Assembly (NCBI GenBank): GCA_029637525.1 | Contig: CP072660.1 | Span: forward strand, 1,575,612-1,639,611 | From: Desulfurococcaceae archaeon MEX13E-LK6-19 | Lineage (GTDB): Archaea > Thermoproteota > Thermoprotei_A > Sulfolobales > Desulfurococcaceae | DNA length: 64,000 bases | Direction: 5' to 3' | In this document: one piece after another, positions 33,899-43,408 of the stretch | Position numbering within the stretch: the stretch's first letter is position 1 | Layout of the letters: every line of letters starts with the position of its first letter | Notes under the pieces: generated by a model | Told to the model about the DNA's origin: nothing | Databases searched by the model: none | The model's input: only the letters and a program-made list of their open reading frames with translations | Translations under genes and position numbers: made by a program

Positions 33899-35162
33899 AC
33901 TCAATGGTAGACCACGTGCTCTAGCCTGGAAAGAACTAGTGGATCTTGCTAGAGACAAAAAGACTCTAGCAACAAGCATCATGCTCCCGTTAATCGTGTT
34001 CCCATTACTCGGCTTCATAAGCCTAGCCCTCATTAGTACACAGGAAGTAACGATAGCAATAGTGGATCTCGATAACACAAGTTACACAAACCCTGTACTC
34101 AACATAACTGTCTCTTCGAGTGAGCTAGTAGACCTACTTAAGAGTCATCTTGAGGCGAAAGGGTACAATGTATTACTTGCTAAGAACCTTAGCGCAGTCA
34201 ATGACACCAGTATTGATGTAATTGTTGTTATACCGCCTGGGTATTCCAGGAATGCTTCTAGTCTCCTATACAAAGCCAAGGTAGTGATCTATAAGCGCGC
34301 CGGCATACAGGCTGCATCACGAGCCGAGTCAGATATCCTCGGCATAGTCTATGGCTACTCCAATATCCTCGCCGAGAGAAAAACCGAGGCACTGATTGAC
34401 TACAGCAGGCTCAACGCCACTGTTGAGGCAATACTGTACCCCTTGAAACCGAGGACAATACTGATTAGTGTTGGCGGGAAACAAGTTGGCATAGAATATG
34501 AGTTAAGGAATCTGCTCGCGAGAATGCTCGTCATAGCTCTCAGCGTCGTCGTGACCCCGGCTACTTCATTCATTATAGACGGTATCATCGGTGAAAGGGA
34601 GAGGAAGACAATCGAGATGCTCTTATCAACACCCCTATCGGTCTCATCGATCATATACATAAAACTCATGGCAGCATCAATGCTTGGGCTCCTGACGGCT
34701 CTAGCTGACGCCTTAGGGTTCATAGCATACATGAGCTTCATGTCAATGGCTATAACAGGCAACCCCTTGGCGATACCAATAGACTATGGTCTCCTAGGAC
34801 TCCACGCCATAGTAGCGTTCTTCACAATCCTCGTAACAGTATCAATAGCACTACCATTCATAACAAGAACCCGTGGTATACGCAGTGCCGCAAACATAGC
34901 CAGCATAATAGCTATCGCAGGCACAATAATGTTCTTCACAGGATTCATGGTAGACTATACTAGGCTCCCGCAAGACATAATCAACCCACTATACATCATA
35001 CCATACACCCATAGCATACTAGCAATACAATACTACGTACTAGGATACAAGACGCAAGCAATACTACACACAAGCATACTAGCAATCGCGAGCATAACCA
35101 TAATAATACTATCAACAAAAACCTTGACAACAGAAAAAGTACTCATAGCACCACAAACATAA
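33873..35162 (+). CDS. ABC-2 type transporter permease
   Basis: 429 residues: an N-terminal span (about 27-50), a large external domain (about 55-215, 'VTIAIVDLDNTSYT', 'IDVIVVIPPGYSRNASS'), then about five to six spans with 'SFIIDGIIGERERKTIEMLLSTPLSVSSIIYIK', typical of NatB/ABC-2 exporters. The ATG at 33873 is inside the ATPase gene. The pair probably exports ions, lipids or a drug; the substrate cannot be told. Codon use near the 3' end is strongly A-ending. Confidence 0.9.
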   Translation: MQLKRRLSRLNGRPRALAWKELVDLARDKKTLATSIMLPLIVFPLLGFISLALISTQEVTIAIVDLDNTSYTNPVLNITVSSSELVDLLKSHLEAKGYNVLLAKNLSAVNDTSIDVIVVIPPGYSRNASSLLYKAKVVIYKRAGIQAASRAESDILGIVYGYSNILAERKTEALIDYSRLNATVEAILYPLKPRTILISVGGKQVGIEYELRNLLARMLVIALSVVVTPATSFIIDGIIGERERKTIEMLLSTPLSVSSIIYIKLMAASMLGLLTALADALGFIAYMSFMSMAITGNPLAIPIDYGLLGLHAIVAFFTILVTVSIALPFITRTRGIRSAANIASIIAIAGTIMFFTGFMVDYTRLPQDIINPLYIIPYTHSILAIQYYVLGYKTQAILHTSILAIASITIIILSTKTLTTEKVLIAPQT

Positions 35163-35288
35163 ATTCATAAAGTAATAGAGATTCCCAGTAATCCCACCTA
35201 CATATACCCTGTTTCAAAATAGATCGGTAGATAGAAAAAGTATCTCTTACTATCTATTCTTTAGATACTTTAATCTTGGGTAATTATT

Positions 35289-37706
35289 ATGAGGATTAAG
35301 AGGAAGTACTCTGTTCCAGTACTTACGATAGTAATCATAGGTTTTATTCTGTTCTCGCTTGTAGAGACAGGTATACTGAAGATTGAAGCGCGTGAATACA
35401 GAGTCACCATATATATTAGTGAAAACGTGCTGAAGACTGCTGAAAACAGTGATCTCGCGGGCACTGTTAGTGTATATATGAATACTCCCATAAGGCTCTA
35501 CACATACGTATTCCATTTAAACAAGACGAACAAAGTCATAACGCTAGATCTAACAGAACCACTGATGAAGTGGCGTGACTTCTACTTGAAGAAAGCGAAA
35601 ATACTAGAGAAAGTAGGTGAAAGACCATTACCAACATTGTCTATGTTCTTCATACTAGTAGACGATCATGGAAACAACTACATTGGATCATACAGGTACT
35701 CGCCAATGGAATACTATTTATCCAAGGGACTAAAATACAGAGAAGCCTTCTACGCTGCAGCAAGAGATCCCTTTGAAGCATTTGCAAATAAAGTAGTTGT
35801 AGTGAATAAAGTGTACCTGTTTAAACTTAGGCATCACTCAAAGAATACAACCAGTGAGGCAAGCACTGCAACAAAATTGACTTTACCAGAGTTCTCTAAA
35901 CCAAACATCACCGTGAGTATCAGAGAAAGTGGAAACAATAAGGCGGTGAATTTACTCCAAGCCAAATACTGTAGCTCGTATACAATAGGCTACTGCAGTT
36001 TCACCAATACATCCAGTGATCCTAGGGCACAAATACTTGCGAAAAACCTAAACAATACGCCAAACACATGGTACGTCCACGTCAAAAACGCGCCTGCACC
36101 CTACATGATAGACAGGCTATGGACAACATTCGCTTTCAGACTATCCACTACATACTATTTCGAGAAACAAATATTCTCAAAGGATTACGTTACATGGTTT
36201 GCTACAATAAACCTACACCCGGGGCTATGGACACTGGACGAGTACATACACCAGCTAGCAATAAACATTTTCTACCATGTAAGCCCACCACAATTCAGAT
36301 GGAAGAGTGTAATAGAATCTAAAGAAGTACTTATCGACATGCCTTACATAGCGGCGAACGTCACTTACATTTCCAAGAAACCTGTAGCATTTACAATAGA
36401 TGCTATTGAAGGAAAAGATGCTATCAAAATCAGTGGTGTAGCTTTCAACGGCATCATTCTTGTACAAAATGCTTTCCAGACAACAAAAATAGCAAACAAA
36501 ACCACATCAATTACACCCCGCGATACAGACTGCTTTAGAGCAATAGCCGTCCCGACACTATACCGTATTGAAGGAGACGGTATATTCGTTAATTACACGA
36601 TCAGTATAGTTAATATTAATGGTAAAGAGTACTGGAAATTAACCCCCTTCTTCACGTTCATACCACTCATCAATAAACTATATAGTGACCTAAGTAATAT
36701 CAAGGTTTTAACAAGCTCGTCCATAGATAAAGAGCTTCTATACAATATTACTTGGTCAGGGGAATACAGAACTGTTTTCTATTCTAGAGTAACAGAAGGC
36801 TATCCAAGGATTTCAGAAGACGATATACTTCACTTCACCATTTTATCTACAGTATCATCAAATACTAGATTATCAAGCTATATGGGTGTAGGAGAGAGTA
36901 TATGGTTAAACCTTGCTATCCTACTATTAAACGGTATACTTGCCGGAATAGTTAGTGAAGCAGAGATACCTATATGGCTTTCAGCTGTTGCTCAATTTAG
37001 TTACGCTGAATTTACTGCTTATGGTAGCATGGCAGTATTTAGATTATTCGGCGTAAGATCTGTAGATACAGATTTTACTGCTTTGGTTAGGATTGACAAG
37101 CTTACTTTGCCTTTGCTTGTTCACGATGACTATTTGCCGTTGATCGTGGTGTATAGAGTTGTAGTTGATGATACAGCCCATATAACTCCATTGTCTTTTG
37201 GAGGAAGCGGTATTCATTATGAGGATTTAGAAAATGGTATTATGAAGGCTAAAGCAGTTGCTATAGCACCATATAGTTCTACATCATCTTCATGGCTTAA
37301 ATACAAGATCTTAGTCAATGTCTCGGGAGAATACCAATTAATAATACCAATACAATATAGCTACGACTATGGATTCACCAGCTCGAACAACCGGTCTCCA
37401 CAAGGCTCCGTCTACCTCGAAGAAAAGATACTTATTGTTGACGAATATGGTAACACAATCTACTCATGGACAATAACATTGCTCTCAGAAGAACAACCTC
37501 CACAACCACCAAACATACCAACACCACTAACTTTCTCAATTAAAGAATACTTATTCACCAAGAATATAACACTTGAAGCCGGAACATACTACCTTATAAT
37601 AAAAACGATAGCTCATGCCAATGCACAGAATGGGGAAGCATATATTGATGCGTATTCCAATGGATACTACGTACAAGTAAACCCTATGATAAGAGATATC
37701 ACGTAA
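35289..37706 (+). CDS. large secreted or surface protein, unknown family
   Basis: 805 residues with an N-terminal signal anchor ('VLTIVIIGFILFSLVETG', about 10-27) and then mostly beta-rich, Thr/Ser/Asn/Tyr-rich sequence with many N-x-S/T sites, as in crenarchaeal surface proteins. A hydrophobic stretch at about 535-580 ('IWLNLAILLLNGILAGI') could be a second anchor. Proline-rich 'EEQPPQPPNIPTP' near 735 separates a last beta domain. No enzyme motif. Bases 36990-37270 use T-ending codons unlike the rest. It follows the ABC exporter by 126 bases with its own promoter likely. Confidence 0.6.
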   Translation: MRIKRKYSVPVLTIVIIGFILFSLVETGILKIEAREYRVTIYISENVLKTAENSDLAGTVSVYMNTPIRLYTYVFHLNKTNKVITLDLTEPLMKWRDFYLKKAKILEKVGERPLPTLSMFFILVDDHGNNYIGSYRYSPMEYYLSKGLKYREAFYAAARDPFEAFANKVVVVNKVYLFKLRHHSKNTTSEASTATKLTLPEFSKPNITVSIRESGNNKAVNLLQAKYCSSYTIGYCSFTNTSSDPRAQILAKNLNNTPNTWYVHVKNAPAPYMIDRLWTTFAFRLSTTYYFEKQIFSKDYVTWFATINLHPGLWTLDEYIHQLAINIFYHVSPPQFRWKSVIESKEVLIDMPYIAANVTYISKKPVAFTIDAIEGKDAIKISGVAFNGIILVQNAFQTTKIANKTTSITPRDTDCFRAIAVPTLYRIEGDGIFVNYTISIVNINGKEYWKLTPFFTFIPLINKLYSDLSNIKVLTSSSIDKELLYNITWSGEYRTVFYSRVTEGYPRISEDDILHFTILSTVSSNTRLSSYMGVGESIWLNLAILLLNGILAGIVSEAEIPIWLSAVAQFSYAEFTAYGSMAVFRLFGVRSVDTDFTALVRIDKLTLPLLVHDDYLPLIVVYRVVVDDTAHITPLSFGGSGIHYEDLENGIMKAKAVAIAPYSSTSSSWLKYKILVNVSGEYQLIIPIQYSYDYGFTSSNNRSPQGSVYLEEKILIVDEYGNTIYSWTITLLSEEQPPQPPNIPTPLTFSIKEYLFTKNITLEAGTYYLIIKTIAHANAQNGEAYIDAYSNGYYVQVNPMIRDIT

Positions 37707-37781
37707 AATACTCATATTCATAAGTAAATCTAAAATATAATTTTTACATAAACATCAATACTTAGCTCTTATACACAACAG

Positions 37782-37892
37782 CTACAGATCACTAATCCAA
37801 GGAGATCCAGTATCGGAAATAGCTTCAGTTGGGTTATCAACGTATATATGATTGCTTCGGGCATCTCTATACACATCCCTTAACAACTCCAC
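37782..37892 (-). other. short open frame in the 260-base gap, doubtful
   Basis: GTG at 37892 opens a 36-codon frame ('MELLRDVYRDARSNHIYVDN...') ending at TAG 37782. The composition is protein-like, but there is no ribosome site and no known family. It may be a remnant or chance. Apart from it I see nothing in 37707-37968. Confidence 0.2.
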
Positions 37893-37968
37893 TCACGAAA
37901 TAACGTAAGTTCTATGGTGAAGGAAAGAGCTTTCCAGAAACCCTATACAAGACCTTTACCAACACGGT

Positions 37969-38988
37969 TTATGCCCTTGTTTTTGATAGCATGCACATGA
38001 ACATTCCCATCATGTTGTGGATATGGGGCCATATGCGTATGCATTTCTCTACCCTATTGTCGAATAATAGTTTATGGAATCTTGTTACCCCAGGGCTCCA
38101 GTTGAATAGTTTTCTTGGAGGCTCAACTACGTCTACATCATCTCTCATCTCTAGAATTCTTGTTATAACGTACTCGTTTTCCTCTGGTGCTATACTGCAT
38201 GTCACATAGAGTAATATGCCATTGTCTTCGAGCAGGTCAAGACCTGCGTTGAGTAGTTCTATTTCGCGGGCAACAATACGTGCTAGGTCTAGTTGTGTTG
38301 TCTTCTTCTTACGTGTTTTATCAAACATTATCGCTCCTTCAGCACTACATGGCACATCAAGTAATATCTTATTATACCTTCTCCTCGTCATTCTAGGCAT
38401 TTTCCTCAGATCACTCCATGTCACAACAATATTCCACAACCCCATCCTGAGCACATGGCCCACGAGGGCACGGAGCCTATATAAAGCGATATCATTGGCT
38501 ACAACAAGCCCCCTCCCCTTCATGAGTTGGGCAAGATGAGTCGCCTTTCCGCCTGGTGCAGCACAACCATCAAGAACTTTGTCTTCAGGAGAGGGCTCGA
38601 GAATCAATGCCACGGCGAGAGGGGCAGCATCCCGGTGGACGTAGTAGTATCCCTTGAGATACTCGTGGGTAGCACCAATACTAGGTCTCGGGGGCTCCTC
38701 TACAACACGGTACCCATGGATACTCCATGGAATATACTCTAGTCTAAACCCAAGATCCTCAAGGAGGGAAGCAAGTTTATCGCAATCGATCCTAAGGTCG
38801 TTACACCGGATAACAGGTTTTAACGGCTTCTCGAAGGCGTCGAGAAGTCTCTTGGCATCCTCTAGTCCGAGAAGCCTAATGTAGCGTTCAACCATGTAGA
38901 CACGATACCCATACTTCCTGGCAAGACTAATGGCTTCCTCGGAGACACTCCTAACCCTAATGTCCTTAATGATTTTCTTCCAATCCAT
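37969..38988 (-). CDS. NOL1/NOP2/Sun-type RNA cytosine-C5 methyltransferase
   Basis: 339 residues. SAM-dependent methyltransferase core: motif I 'VLDGCAAPGGKATHLAQLM', motif IV 'LLDVPCSAEG' and motif VI 'VTCSIAPEENE', with both Cys of the m5C mechanism (nucleophile in TCS, release Cys in PCS). A preceding region 'ATHEYLKGYYYVHRDAAPLAVALIL' is also typical. N-terminal 90 residues hold an RNA-binding part. Target is rRNA or tRNA cytosine; which one is not decided by sequence alone. Confidence 0.93.
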   Translation of the reverse strand: MDWKKIIKDIRVRSVSEEAISLARKYGYRVYMVERYIRLLGLEDAKRLLDAFEKPLKPVIRCNDLRIDCDKLASLLEDLGFRLEYIPWSIHGYRVVEEPPRPSIGATHEYLKGYYYVHRDAAPLAVALILEPSPEDKVLDGCAAPGGKATHLAQLMKGRGLVVANDIALYRLRALVGHVLRMGLWNIVVTWSDLRKMPRMTRRRYNKILLDVPCSAEGAIMFDKTRKKKTTQLDLARIVAREIELLNAGLDLLEDNGILLYVTCSIAPEENEYVITRILEMRDDVDVVEPPRKLFNWSPGVTRFHKLLFDNRVEKCIRIWPHIHNMMGMFMCMLSKTRA

Positions 38989-39069
38989 ACTAGCTTCACT
39001 AAAATATTAAGCTAGCTTGGGGACAATATTAAGGCACCTCAATTATAGAGACTTAAGGAAATTCTTCAT

Positions 39070-39630
39070 CTAATCGTTTACTTCTATTGTGATGTATTCA
39101 TCTACATCTATGACCTGTTTGTCCCCGGTTTCTTCTCCTATAACCTCGTTTAAGCCCATAGAGCTCATTATCTGCGTTATGTACTTTAGTCTAACGAAAT
39201 TCTTTACCGCAACATCATATTCGTACGGAAACACCTTACTTGGGTCTATGGGCTGTGCTGGCTCCTTCATGTTCTCTTGTACCCACTTGCATGTCGTTGA
39301 TAACCTGAGGGTATTGTCTTTCAACCCTAGTATCAATGGATACATCTTACAGGAGAAAGGTCTATCCTCATAGATTCTACATGCTCTATTATCTCTATCA
39401 TAAAATGGACAATAGCCTTCTATAATCCATTTGTACAGGACAACAACTAGTTTATCCTTGCTTGAGAAGGACAGGTATGGTTTAAACGAAAGCTTTGCGC
39501 CACCAGCGTGTGTTAAAGCTAGTTTTTCTAGGACACGTTTCTCCCAAGGATAAACAACAGGGCAATCATCGATGTTGCTAAAGAAACAACATTCTCTACA
39601 TCTAAGGCATTTAAAAACGCTATTACTCAT
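39070..39630 (-). CDS. YkgJ-type Cys-rich metal-binding protein
   Basis: 186 residues. Start 'FKCLRCRECCFFSNIDDCPVVYPWE' and later 'YCPFYDRDNRACRIYEDRPFSCKMYPL' match the zinc- or iron-chelating YkgJ/UPF0153 family (C-x2-C-x2-CC ... C-x-F ... C-x-I/Y ... RP-x2-C-x2-YP). Probably carries a metal or Fe-S centre; biochemical role in Archaea unknown. Minus strand, 81 bases before the methyltransferase in the same direction. Confidence 0.85.
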   Translation of the reverse strand: MSNSVFKCLRCRECCFFSNIDDCPVVYPWEKRVLEKLALTHAGGAKLSFKPYLSFSSKDKLVVVLYKWIIEGYCPFYDRDNRACRIYEDRPFSCKMYPLILGLKDNTLRLSTTCKWVQENMKEPAQPIDPSKVFPYEYDVAVKNFVRLKYITQIMSSMGLNEVIGEETGDKQVIDVDEYITIEVND

Positions 39631-39804
39631 AACTTTTGCACCGATACAAGTTCTATTAGTGGATCATATAATTAAGTGCTACTATCCTTGATTCCTGTTT
39701 TAACAATTAGAAATGGGTACTGTATATAACCATAATGACTGTCTTCTTGTAGCCGCTGAATAACAATTATTTTTAAATAGTTGTTTAAATATGCTTCTAC
39801 ACAG

Positions 39805-39830
39805 CAATAGTTCTTCCCCTAGAGCTATTG
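39805..39830. promoter_or_regulatory. inverted repeat upstream of the GAPOR promoter
   Basis: CAATAGTTCT and AGAGCTATTG pair over 10 positions (one T-G) around TCCCCT. It lies about 28 bases before the TATA element TTTAAATA (39859-39866). As DNA it is a candidate operator for a glycolytic regulator; as RNA it would be a hairpin, but it is upstream of the predicted start near 39889. Confidence 0.4.
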
Positions 39831-39858
39831 CATCGGTTAATTAAGCGGCTGCGTATGA

Positions 39859-39866
39859 TTTAAATA
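39859..39866 (+). promoter_or_regulatory. TATA box of the GAPOR gene
   Basis: TTTAAATA with an expected start near 39889, about 30 bases before the TTG start at 39919, which has GGTGAATA upstream. Confidence 0.5.
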
Positions 39867-39918
39867 TTCTTTTGATGTAAACACATGGTAGATACGTGTA
39901 TATGGTTGGTGAATAATA

Positions 39919-41871
39919 TTGCCCGCCGTGTATAGGGTTCTATTTATTGATGTAGGTAAGAGAGATTACTGGGTTGAAGAGTACCCTATAGAGGAAGTTG
40001 GCGGACCAATAGAGCTTGGCGTTAAGCTTCATCTAGAGAAATATGAGACCTATAAGAAGCCAGTATACAGTCCAGATAACGTTGTAGTCATAGGTAGAGG
40101 TGTTTTCGCTGGTACAAAACTCTATGGAGTCCACAGGTTTACAGTAGTATTCAGAAGCCCGTTGACACGTGGGCTCCACGTTGCTTCAATGGGTGGTGCG
40201 GCATATCAGTTCAACGTTAATGCTGATGCAATGGTTATTGTAGGTTATAGCGAGACTCCATTAATACTCAAAGTATATGACGAGGGTAACGGCGAGCCTA
40301 AAGTAGAGTTCCATGAAGTAGATGAAGGGTTGCTCGAGAATATATGGAGTGGTTTCGGAGACGAGAAAGGTGTCTATGCTCTCCAGAAATGGCTTTCAGA
40401 GAGATTCCTTGATTTCTACAAGGAGTATAATGGTAGATCAATCCTAACGGGGCCAGCTGCAAAATATACTAGTCTCGGAGCACTCGTGTCAATAACGCTC
40501 AACAAGGGAGTCATGGACCGTGGTAGCGAGGAGTATGCTGCACGAGGCGGGCCTGGTAGCGTACTTTATCGTGCTCACCACGTAGCAGCTATTGTCTACG
40601 GCGGTAAATATAATGTTGGAGAGAAGAGGCCGCAAGACCTACTTGATACAAGAAAGATCAATGATATCTTTAGGAAACTAGCTGGCGAAACATACCCGTT
40701 TGTCGTGATTAAAGCCGGTACAAAGTATAGGTACGACGAGAAGCTCAAGACAGGAGGTACTTTCGGCGGCAACTACCCGCACCTCAAGACACTAACACCT
40801 ATGTTCAACTGGAACATGATCTATATGCCCATTGAGCTGAGACAGAAATTCCACGAGATAATAATGAAGTACATGTGGGAGCCTTTCAACAAACAAGCTA
40901 TTGAGACACGTGAGTGGAAGACCTGTGGAGAACCATGTCCTATCGCTTGTAAGAAAGTAAGAAAAGGCAAGTACAAGACAGACTATGAGCCCTACGAGGG
41001 ACAAGGCCCGATAATAGGTGTCTTCGACATCAACGAGATCGAGAAAGGCGTGGAAGCAATAGATTCCCTTGGATTCGACGCTATCGAGGTAAGCAACGTT
41101 GTTGCCTGGATATTCGATGCATTAGAAAAGGGACTACTTAGACCAGATGAAGTAGGGCTTAGAGACAAGCCATGCTTCAACCCAGAGACATATACGCTTG
41201 AGTGCAGCAAGAAGAACATCGAGCTGGCAGTGAAAATACTACACGACCTGGCATGGGGTCGCCAGCCACTACTAAGACTCATAGGAGAAAAAGGACTTAG
41301 GAGTGCCGCTAAGATCCTCGATATACTCTACGAGGATAGAGTCAAGACCGTTGGCTTGAAGTTCGAGGACCTAGCAGTCTATGCTCTATTCGGCGAGGAA
41401 GGACACATTACACCAAACTTCTACTGGACACCAGGTATGGTTGCACCACTAGCTGTTCTAGGCAGGTACTGGACTCTATACAAGAGCGTATTCGTTGAAC
41501 CAGAAGAGTATGCAGCAAAAGCAGTTGACAGGGCAATCAAGGAGCTATTCATCGACAACATGGGTCTCTGTAGATTCCACCGTGGATGGGCCGAGAAATA
41601 CCTCCCAGAACTAGCCAAGACATACTATGGAGTAGACCCCGTGGCTAAAGCAAAAGAGGTCTACAAGAAGATAATCGAGTACCAGGACAAGGCAGCTGCT
41701 AACCCTGTATTCTGGGATAGCAAGAAGATAATTGACTACATGGCACTTGGAGCCAAGGAATTCGGCAACGAAGAGTGGGCAAAGAAGTTTGAAGAAGACA
41801 AAGTAAAGGCTGCCCGTGAGTGGTGGGACAGGTTCTACAAAAAGATGTATGAAATTCTTGGTCTGAAGTGA
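39919..41871 (+). CDS. gor: glyceraldehyde-3-phosphate:ferredoxin oxidoreductase (AOR family)
   Basis: 650 residues, the length of GAPOR. AOR-type signals: 'SPLTRGLHVASMGGAAYQF' for tungstopterin binding and Fe-S ligands C336, C340, C344 ('CGEPCPIAC') and C551 ('GLCRFHRGW'). The C-x3-C-x3-C spacing and N-terminal 'NVVVIGRGVFAG...HRFTVVFRSPL' resemble GAPOR more than AOR or FOR. It oxidises glyceraldehyde-3-phosphate directly to 3-phosphoglycerate with ferredoxin, the catabolic bypass of GAPDH and PGK. The genes for those two lie convergent 0.5 kb away, and a ferredoxin is encoded at 10508. Substrate assignment is from similarity and context. Confidence 0.85.
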   Translation: MPAVYRVLFIDVGKRDYWVEEYPIEEVGGPIELGVKLHLEKYETYKKPVYSPDNVVVIGRGVFAGTKLYGVHRFTVVFRSPLTRGLHVASMGGAAYQFNVNADAMVIVGYSETPLILKVYDEGNGEPKVEFHEVDEGLLENIWSGFGDEKGVYALQKWLSERFLDFYKEYNGRSILTGPAAKYTSLGALVSITLNKGVMDRGSEEYAARGGPGSVLYRAHHVAAIVYGGKYNVGEKRPQDLLDTRKINDIFRKLAGETYPFVVIKAGTKYRYDEKLKTGGTFGGNYPHLKTLTPMFNWNMIYMPIELRQKFHEIIMKYMWEPFNKQAIETREWKTCGEPCPIACKKVRKGKYKTDYEPYEGQGPIIGVFDINEIEKGVEAIDSLGFDAIEVSNVVAWIFDALEKGLLRPDEVGLRDKPCFNPETYTLECSKKNIELAVKILHDLAWGRQPLLRLIGEKGLRSAAKILDILYEDRVKTVGLKFEDLAVYALFGEEGHITPNFYWTPGMVAPLAVLGRYWTLYKSVFVEPEEYAAKAVDRAIKELFIDNMGLCRFHRGWAEKYLPELAKTYYGVDPVAKAKEVYKKIIEYQDKAAANPVFWDSKKIIDYMALGAKEFGNEEWAKKFEEDKVKAAREWWDRFYKKMYEILGLK

Positions 41872-41873
41872 AA

Positions 41874-41895
41874 TCTTTTCTAATAATCTTTTTCC
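41874..41895 (+). terminator. T-rich terminator after gor
   Basis: TCTTTTC and CTTTTTCC clusters directly after the gor stop codon and before the convergent usp gene. Confidence 0.4.
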
Positions 41896-41929
41896 TCCAA
41901 ATACATTAACTTCATATATAAATTGTTAT

Positions 41930-42355
41930 CTACCTTACTATGACAACGGTTACCGGGGAATGTATCGATACAGCTAAAGCAGTACTTCCAAGATTTATCT
42001 CTGCAGACAAAGATCTACCACGTGCACCCATAACAACCATGTCATAGTTTCCAGTGTTCAGTTCATCAATAATGGCTTTAGCAACACTTGATTCAGCAGG
42101 GTCTATTTCAATAGTCTTGTACTCAACCATCAACCCATATTTCTCTAGTCGCTTCTTCGCTACCTCTATGGGGTCTTTCTCTTCTCTAAGCCCCTTGACT
42201 ACTACATGGTACACTACTAGCTTTGATCCATAGCGTCTCGCTATATCCGCTGCGAAATCAAGTGCCCGGTAACTATTCTCACTACCATCGATCGGTACAA
42301 GTATTCTCCTAAACAAGAAGCTTATCTCATACGTTGGTTCAGGTTTATAGCTCAT
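41930..42355 (-). CDS. universal stress protein (UspA family)
   Basis: 141 residues, one Usp domain: 'RRILVPIDGSENSYRALDFAADIAR' and the ATP-binding motif G-x2-G-x9-G-S in 'MGARGRSLSAEINLGSTA', so it should bind ATP. Last gene of the pgk-gap-usp operon (3 bases after gap), which suggests a link to energy status. Exact function unknown. Confidence 0.9.
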   Translation of the reverse strand: MSYKPEPTYEISFLFRRILVPIDGSENSYRALDFAADIARRYGSKLVVYHVVVKGLREEKDPIEVAKKRLEKYGLMVEYKTIEIDPAESSVAKAIIDELNTGNYDMVVMGARGRSLSAEINLGSTALAVSIHSPVTVVIVR

Positions 42356-42358
42356 AGT

Positions 42359-43408
42359 CTAAAACCACCTCCTACCAATACCTAATGTATCATCCGTTAA
42401 TTTAATAGATTCCCATGGATCACTAGCTAGCCCCGTTAAGGCTCTGATCGCATCAATGTTTTCTGGAACCACTATGGCCTCCTGGTGCACTGCTTGTATC
42501 AACAATAACTCCCTGCCATTAACATGTATGGAATCCCTCCATACAACAAGCTCTGGCACGTCATACCGTTTTCTACCAAGATCTCTAGCATACTCTATAA
42601 TCTCGGCTGTACTCTTGATACCAGTCTTCATGCTATCAACGAGGACAATCCTAGGCGTTTCATCGAGCACTTCTATAATCTTACCTATGCTTGCCTCATT
42701 CTTTAACACAATATTTACTATATGTACATGCATCAACGTTGTAGGCACTATAACTGCTGAAGTAATGATGTCAAGCCAAGGCAGTATTGTTTTTACGTCA
42801 AGACCATGGTGACTAGGCAGTTTGACTGGATCAGGGACAATAGCATTGACGGGCCCTCTCTTGATCTCCTTCGGGTCAGATGCTCTCCTAATGATCACTG
42901 CCCTAACTTTCTCTACTCCAAACACATTATTTAAACTACATATTATTCTTAGTAAACCAGTTGTATTACAGCTGACAACCCGAACTGACTCCTTACCAAC
43001 AGCTTCATCATAGTTACATAATGCATTAAAGCTTACGTCGGCAACACTGGGTTTTTCACCGCCCTGGAAAACCATTTTCACACCATACTTCCTGTAGAGA
43101 GACTTGTATTTCTCACCATAGCCTCCTGGAGTAGCGTCTACAATAACGTCGATTTGCTCGAGCAAGTCCTCTATAGTCCCAGCTACTTCAAGTCCCTGGT
43201 TCTTAAACAACTCTATTTTCTCACTAATAGTATACACCTTGAAACCGTTTGCAAGAGCAGCATAGTACCCGTAATCCGGGGTAACTTTTACCACACCAAC
43301 AAGCTCCATGTCAGGTTGTTTCGCTACTGCTTCGGCGACACGCTTACCTATAGTACCATAACCGTTTACTCCAACTCTTATTCGCGACAAAAATTCTTCA
43401 CCATACAT
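42359..43408 (-). CDS. gap: glyceraldehyde-3-phosphate dehydrogenase, archaeal phosphorylating type
   Basis: 349 residues. Rossmann start 'RIRVGVNGYGTIGKRVAEAV', catalytic C147 in 'VVSCNTTGL', as in archaeal class II GAPDH (NAD(P)-dependent, forms 1,3-bisphosphoglycerate). In hyperthermophiles this enzyme mainly works in gluconeogenesis while GAPOR works in glycolysis. The ATG at 43408 overlaps the pgk stop by 11 bases, so both are coupled. Confidence 0.95.
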   Translation of the reverse strand: MYGEEFLSRIRVGVNGYGTIGKRVAEAVAKQPDMELVGVVKVTPDYGYYAALANGFKVYTISEKIELFKNQGLEVAGTIEDLLEQIDVIVDATPGGYGEKYKSLYRKYGVKMVFQGGEKPSVADVSFNALCNYDEAVGKESVRVVSCNTTGLLRIICSLNNVFGVEKVRAVIIRRASDPKEIKRGPVNAIVPDPVKLPSHHGLDVKTILPWLDIITSAVIVPTTLMHVHIVNIVLKNEASIGKIIEVLDETPRIVLVDSMKTGIKSTAEIIEYARDLGRKRYDVPELVVWRDSIHVNGRELLLIQAVHQEAIVVPENIDAIRALTGLASDPWESIKLTDDTLGIGRRWF